A stretch of 7,114 bases of DNA, taken from Caldilineales bacterium. GTDB lineage: Bacteria > Chloroflexota > Anaerolineae > JAAEKA01. The stretch lies in NCBI GenBank assembly GCA_021463315.1, contig JAJTXO010000195.1, positions 1-7,114 on the forward strand. The letters are read 5' to 3'. The translations under genes were made by a program, and so were the position numbers. Shown piece after piece: positions 5,415-7,114 of the stretch. Below the pieces are notes generated by a model that ran no database searches, was not told the origin of the DNA, and saw only the letters and a program-made list of their open reading frames with translations. Every line of letters starts with the position of its first letter. The stretch's first letter is position 1.

Positions 5415-5594
5415 GGGTGTGTTTGAATCCGGTTGATGATGGTCGGAGAAGTTTGGACCACGAAAGCGCGAAAGGCCACGAAAGCACGAAGCGCGAAGGT
5501 CACGAAGTCGGATGTCCGATCGCTTCGCGGTCTTCGCGTTTCTTCGTGTCTTCTTGGTCCAAACTCCCTGCCTCAACTCGTTCCAAACACACCC
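5415..5594. mobile_element. 180-bp MITE-like palindromic element inserted in the heptamer array
   Basis: The ends are perfect 11-bp inverted repeats, GGGTGTGTTTG (5415-5425) and CAAACACACCC (5584-5594), flanked by TA on each side (5413-5414 and 5595-5596). Inside are nested inverted arms: AGTTTGGACCA (5450-5460) with TGGTCCAAACT (5555-5565), then repeated C(A/G)CGAA(A/G) units in opposite orientation on each arm, and TCGGA-TG-TCCGA (5508-5519) at the apex. The whole would fold into a long imperfect hairpin. It encodes no protein. Removing it with one TA leaves GGT-TA-AC, restoring the heptamer register exactly. TA duplication is typical of IS630/Tc1-mariner-type transposition, so a non-autonomous relative of that group is the best guess; no transposase is in the window. 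The hairpin could also stop or stabilise the lipoprotein transcript. Confidence 0.7.
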
Positions 5595-5598
5595 TAAC

Positions 5599-5640
5599 GG
5601 TGAACGGTGACCGGTGACCGGTGACCGGTGACCGGTCACC
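5599..5640 (+). repeat. Heptamer array, right block, ending in a palindrome
   Basis: Six contiguous units: GGTGAAC (5599), GGTGACC four times (5606-5633) and GGTCACC (5634-5640). The last two form a perfect 14-bp palindrome, GGTGACCGGTCACC (5627-5640). The four identical GGTGACC copies look like a recent expansion by slippage. With the left block and the unit restored by removing the insertion, the ancestral array would be 14 units long. Confidence 0.85.
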
Positions 5641-5655
5641 ATTGATCTCTGATCG

Positions 5656-5683
5656 GATTACCGTTTACCGTTTACCGTTTACC
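5656..5683 (-). repeat. Inverted heptamer array
   Basis: GATTACC (5656) and three GTTTACC units (5663-5683) are, on the minus strand, GGTAAAC units like those at 5375-5388. They lie 15 bp beyond the right block, in opposite orientation. They could pair with the left block to form a large stem enclosing the inserted element. How the array became inverted is unclear; it may be a separate seeding of the same repeat family. Confidence 0.75.
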
Positions 5684-5710
5684 GTCCGGCGCGGCCGCTC
5701 CGCCTCCGTG

Positions 5711-5738
5711 TAATCCATAAATCCGTGACAATCCGTGA
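5711..5738. repeat. Short direct repeat AATCCGTGA
   Basis: AATCCGTGA occurs twice with a 10-bp period (5720-5728 and 5730-5738), preceded by the related TAATCCATA (5711-5719). From memory, similar 'AATCCGTGA / GGATTACACGG' strings are scattered repeats in environmental bacterial genomes. The rest of the gap to the next gene (5739-5807) shows no convincing promoter; TACGAT at 5778-5783 is a possible -10 without a good -35. Confidence 0.45.
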
Positions 5739-5807
5739 TTCAGACAGTGATCGGTGATGCAGTGCGCGTTTGGCGTGTACGATAAGTTGAGAAGGAGAGC
5801 ATACAAG

Positions 5808-7114
5808 ATGAAACAAACTGTAGGTTGGCTGGTGGTTGTGTTGTGTCTGACCTTTTCGCTGGCGCCGCGGGCTGTCTATGCGGGCAACGCGGTGGTGGGC
5901 AATGGCTCGCCGGCCAGTTGCACCGAGGCGGCTTTCGACGCGGCCCTGGCCACAGCCAGCAACGGCGGCGGCACGATCACGTTCAACTGCGGCCCGGCCG
6001 TGAAGACAATCAACTTCACCGTCAGCAAGTTCCTCACCCTGGGCAACGTGACCATTGACGGAGAGAACCGCATCGTGCTCAAGGCTGGCAACGCGGAGCG
6101 CCTCTTCTTCGCCGGCCCCGTCACCTTTCGGCTGCGCAACATCACCCTGCGCGAGGGCGACTCGCTGGTCAGCGGCGGCGCCATCGAGGCCTCGGGCGCG
6201 CAGGTGGTCGTGGACAACGTCCAGTTTCTCAGCAACCGCTCCAGCGTCGCCGGGGGCGCGATCTACTGCTACGACGGCTCGCTCACCGTGCGCAACAGCC
6301 GCTTCGAGAACAACAGCGCCGGCACCGCCGGGGCGATCTTCAACGACGGCTGCACTGTCGAGCTGGATACCGTCACCTTCCGCAACAACCGCGCCATCGG
6401 CAGCCTGGGGCGCGGCGGGGCTGTGGAAAACTCGCAACCAGGCGCGCTGACCGTGCGCAACAGTCGCTTCGAAACCAACAGCGCGCTGGATGGCGGCGGA
6501 CTCTTCGTGGCCGGCGGCTCCACGGCCACCCTCGACTCCACGGCCTTCGTGGGCAACAGCGGCGGCTACGGCGGCGGCATCGAGAACAGCGGCGACCTGA
6601 CCCTGACCAACAGCCTGGTGCAGAACAACACCGTCACCGGCAGCGGCGGCGGATTGTGGAACATCGACGGAACGGCGCAGGTGCAGCGCACCACCTTCAG
6701 CGGCAACACAGCCTACGAAGGGGGCGGGGTGAACAGCTACGGCCGCTCGCTGGAGCTACGCGATGTCAATCTGGTCGACAACCGCGCCAACGGCTCGCAC
6801 GGCGGCGGCCTCTATCACGGCGGGGGCACGGCCTTCATCGCCAACGCCACCATCAGCGGCAACCGCGCCAACGATGCGGCCGGCAATGGCGGCGGCGTGT
6901 ACCAGAACTCCGACGACAACCTGGTGTTGACCAACGTCACCCTGGCCAACAACTGGGCGGGAGGCTTCGGCGGCGGGCTATATCACTACAGCCGCTATGC
7001 CATCCTGACCAACGTGACCATCACCGACAACAGCGCGGGCCTGGCCGGCGCTGCGATCTACGAAGACGCGCCCATGACCCCCGGCAGCCCCGGTGTCATC
7101 CAGCTCACCAGCAG
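5808..7114 (+). CDS. Secreted right-handed beta-helix protein with Pmp-like repeats (partial)
   Basis: The frame is open from ATG 5808 to the window end: 435 residues, C-terminus missing. Residues 1-25 are a signal peptide ending VYA before GN. Residues 30-62 (GNGSP-SCTEAAFDAAL, GGGTITFNCGP) form the N-terminal cap typical of secreted parallel beta-helix proteins. From 123 onward twelve GG[AG][ILV]-type motifs (including slightly variant AGAI and GAAI) recur every 22-29 residues, with FxxN partners at 140, 166, 191, 221, 247 and 297. This is the GGAI/FxxN signature of Chlamydia-type polymorphic membrane proteins and related adhesin-like proteins. Each repeat should form one helix turn, giving a surface-exposed rod. 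No catalytic triad of a polysaccharide lyase is evident. GGAG lies 10 nt before the ATG. It could be an adhesin or cell-envelope protein; any anchoring domain would lie beyond the window. Confidence 0.85.
   Translation, partial: MKQTVGWLVVVLCLTFSLAPRAVYAGNAVVGNGSPASCTEAAFDAALATASNGGGTITFNCGPAVKTINFTVSKFLTLGNVTIDGENRIVLKAGNAERLFFAGPVTFRLRNITLREGDSLVSGGAIEASGAQVVVDNVQFLSNRSSVAGGAIYCYDGSLTVRNSRFENNSAGTAGAIFNDGCTVELDTVTFRNNRAIGSLGRGGAVENSQPGALTVRNSRFETNSALDGGGLFVAGGSTATLDSTAFVGNSGGYGGGIENSGDLTLTNSLVQNNTVTGSGGGLWNIDGTAQVQRTTFSGNTAYEGGGVNSYGRSLELRDVNLVDNRANGSHGGGLYHGGGTAFIANATISGNRANDAAGNGGGVYQNSDDNLVLTNVTLANNWAGGFGGGLYHYSRYAILTNVTITDNSAGLAGAAIYEDAPMTPGSPGVIQLTS

Noticed and set aside
4561..5487. 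A 308-codon minus-strand frame opposite the lipoprotein gene
   Set aside because: It starts in the repeat element and heptamers and is Ala/Ser/Pro-rich without a family; the plus-strand gene has a signal peptide, lipobox and ribosome site.
5627..5640. The GGTGACCGGTCACC palindrome as an intrinsic terminator
   Set aside because: No T-run follows, and the palindrome is explained by two adjacent heptamers in opposite sense.
5412..5642. A 76-codon minus-strand frame across the palindromic element
   Set aside because: Its translation is a product of the CGAA and heptamer repeats; the element shows no coding features.
5361..5683. CRISPR array
   Set aside because: The units are contiguous 7-mers without spacers, and there are no cas genes in the window.
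5679..6437. A minus-strand frame opposite the beta-helix gene
   Set aside because: It begins within coding repeats and extends into intergenic repeats, with no ribosome site or recognisable domain; the sense strand has a signal peptide and regular repeats.

Overview
The window looks like chromosomal DNA of a GC-rich, environmental bacterium, most likely a member of the Chloroflexota (Anaerolineae/Caldilineae type). That placement is an inference from gene style: a large XRE-type HTH plus NB-ARC-like NTPase plus TPR regulator, HAF-repeat and beta-helix surface proteins, Ala/Pro/Glu-rich lipoproteins, and intergenic DNA full of short tandem and palindromic repeats. No rRNA, tRNA or CRISPR array is visible.

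Left part (1-2126, all genes on the minus strand). The window opens inside a secreted HAF-repeat protein (1-212, N-terminus only). Next comes a YdhR-family ABM-fold protein (419-733). A 314-bp gap holds a 17-bp operator-like palindrome and several hairpins. Then comes a tightly coupled two-gene unit: an uncharacterised helical protein (1470-1856) overlapping an HNH nuclease gene (1048-1473) through a GTGA junction. This unit is driven by a near-consensus sigma-70 promoter (1885-1913). Just upstream of that promoter lies a headless ribbon-helix-helix antitoxin-like remnant (1938-2126), out of frame against the end of the next gene.

Middle (2122-4708). A 798-residue HTH/NTPase/TPR regulator is read leftwards. 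It is divergent from a lipoprotein gene across about 190 bp. This spacer contains tandem TGTCAC and AGGTC motifs, a consensus TATAAT, and a possible His/Asp-rich leader peptide whose stop overlaps the lipoprotein start.

Right part (4709-7114, plus strand). The lipoprotein gene (4709-5365) ends inside the first unit of a tandem GGTNAAC heptamer array. The array is interrupted by a 180-bp palindromic element (5415-5594) with 11-bp perfect terminal inverted repeats and a TA on each side. Removing the element plus one TA restores a perfectly phased heptamer (GGTTAAC), which is strong internal evidence for a MITE-like insertion. An inverted heptamer array and another short repeat follow. A secreted right-handed beta-helix protein with Pmp-like GGxI/FxxN motifs (5808 onward) then runs off the end.

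The genes do not form one pathway. The strongest candidates for something undescribed are the heptamer array with its MITE insertion, the helical-protein/HNH pair, and the RHH remnant joined to the end of the NTPase regulator gene.
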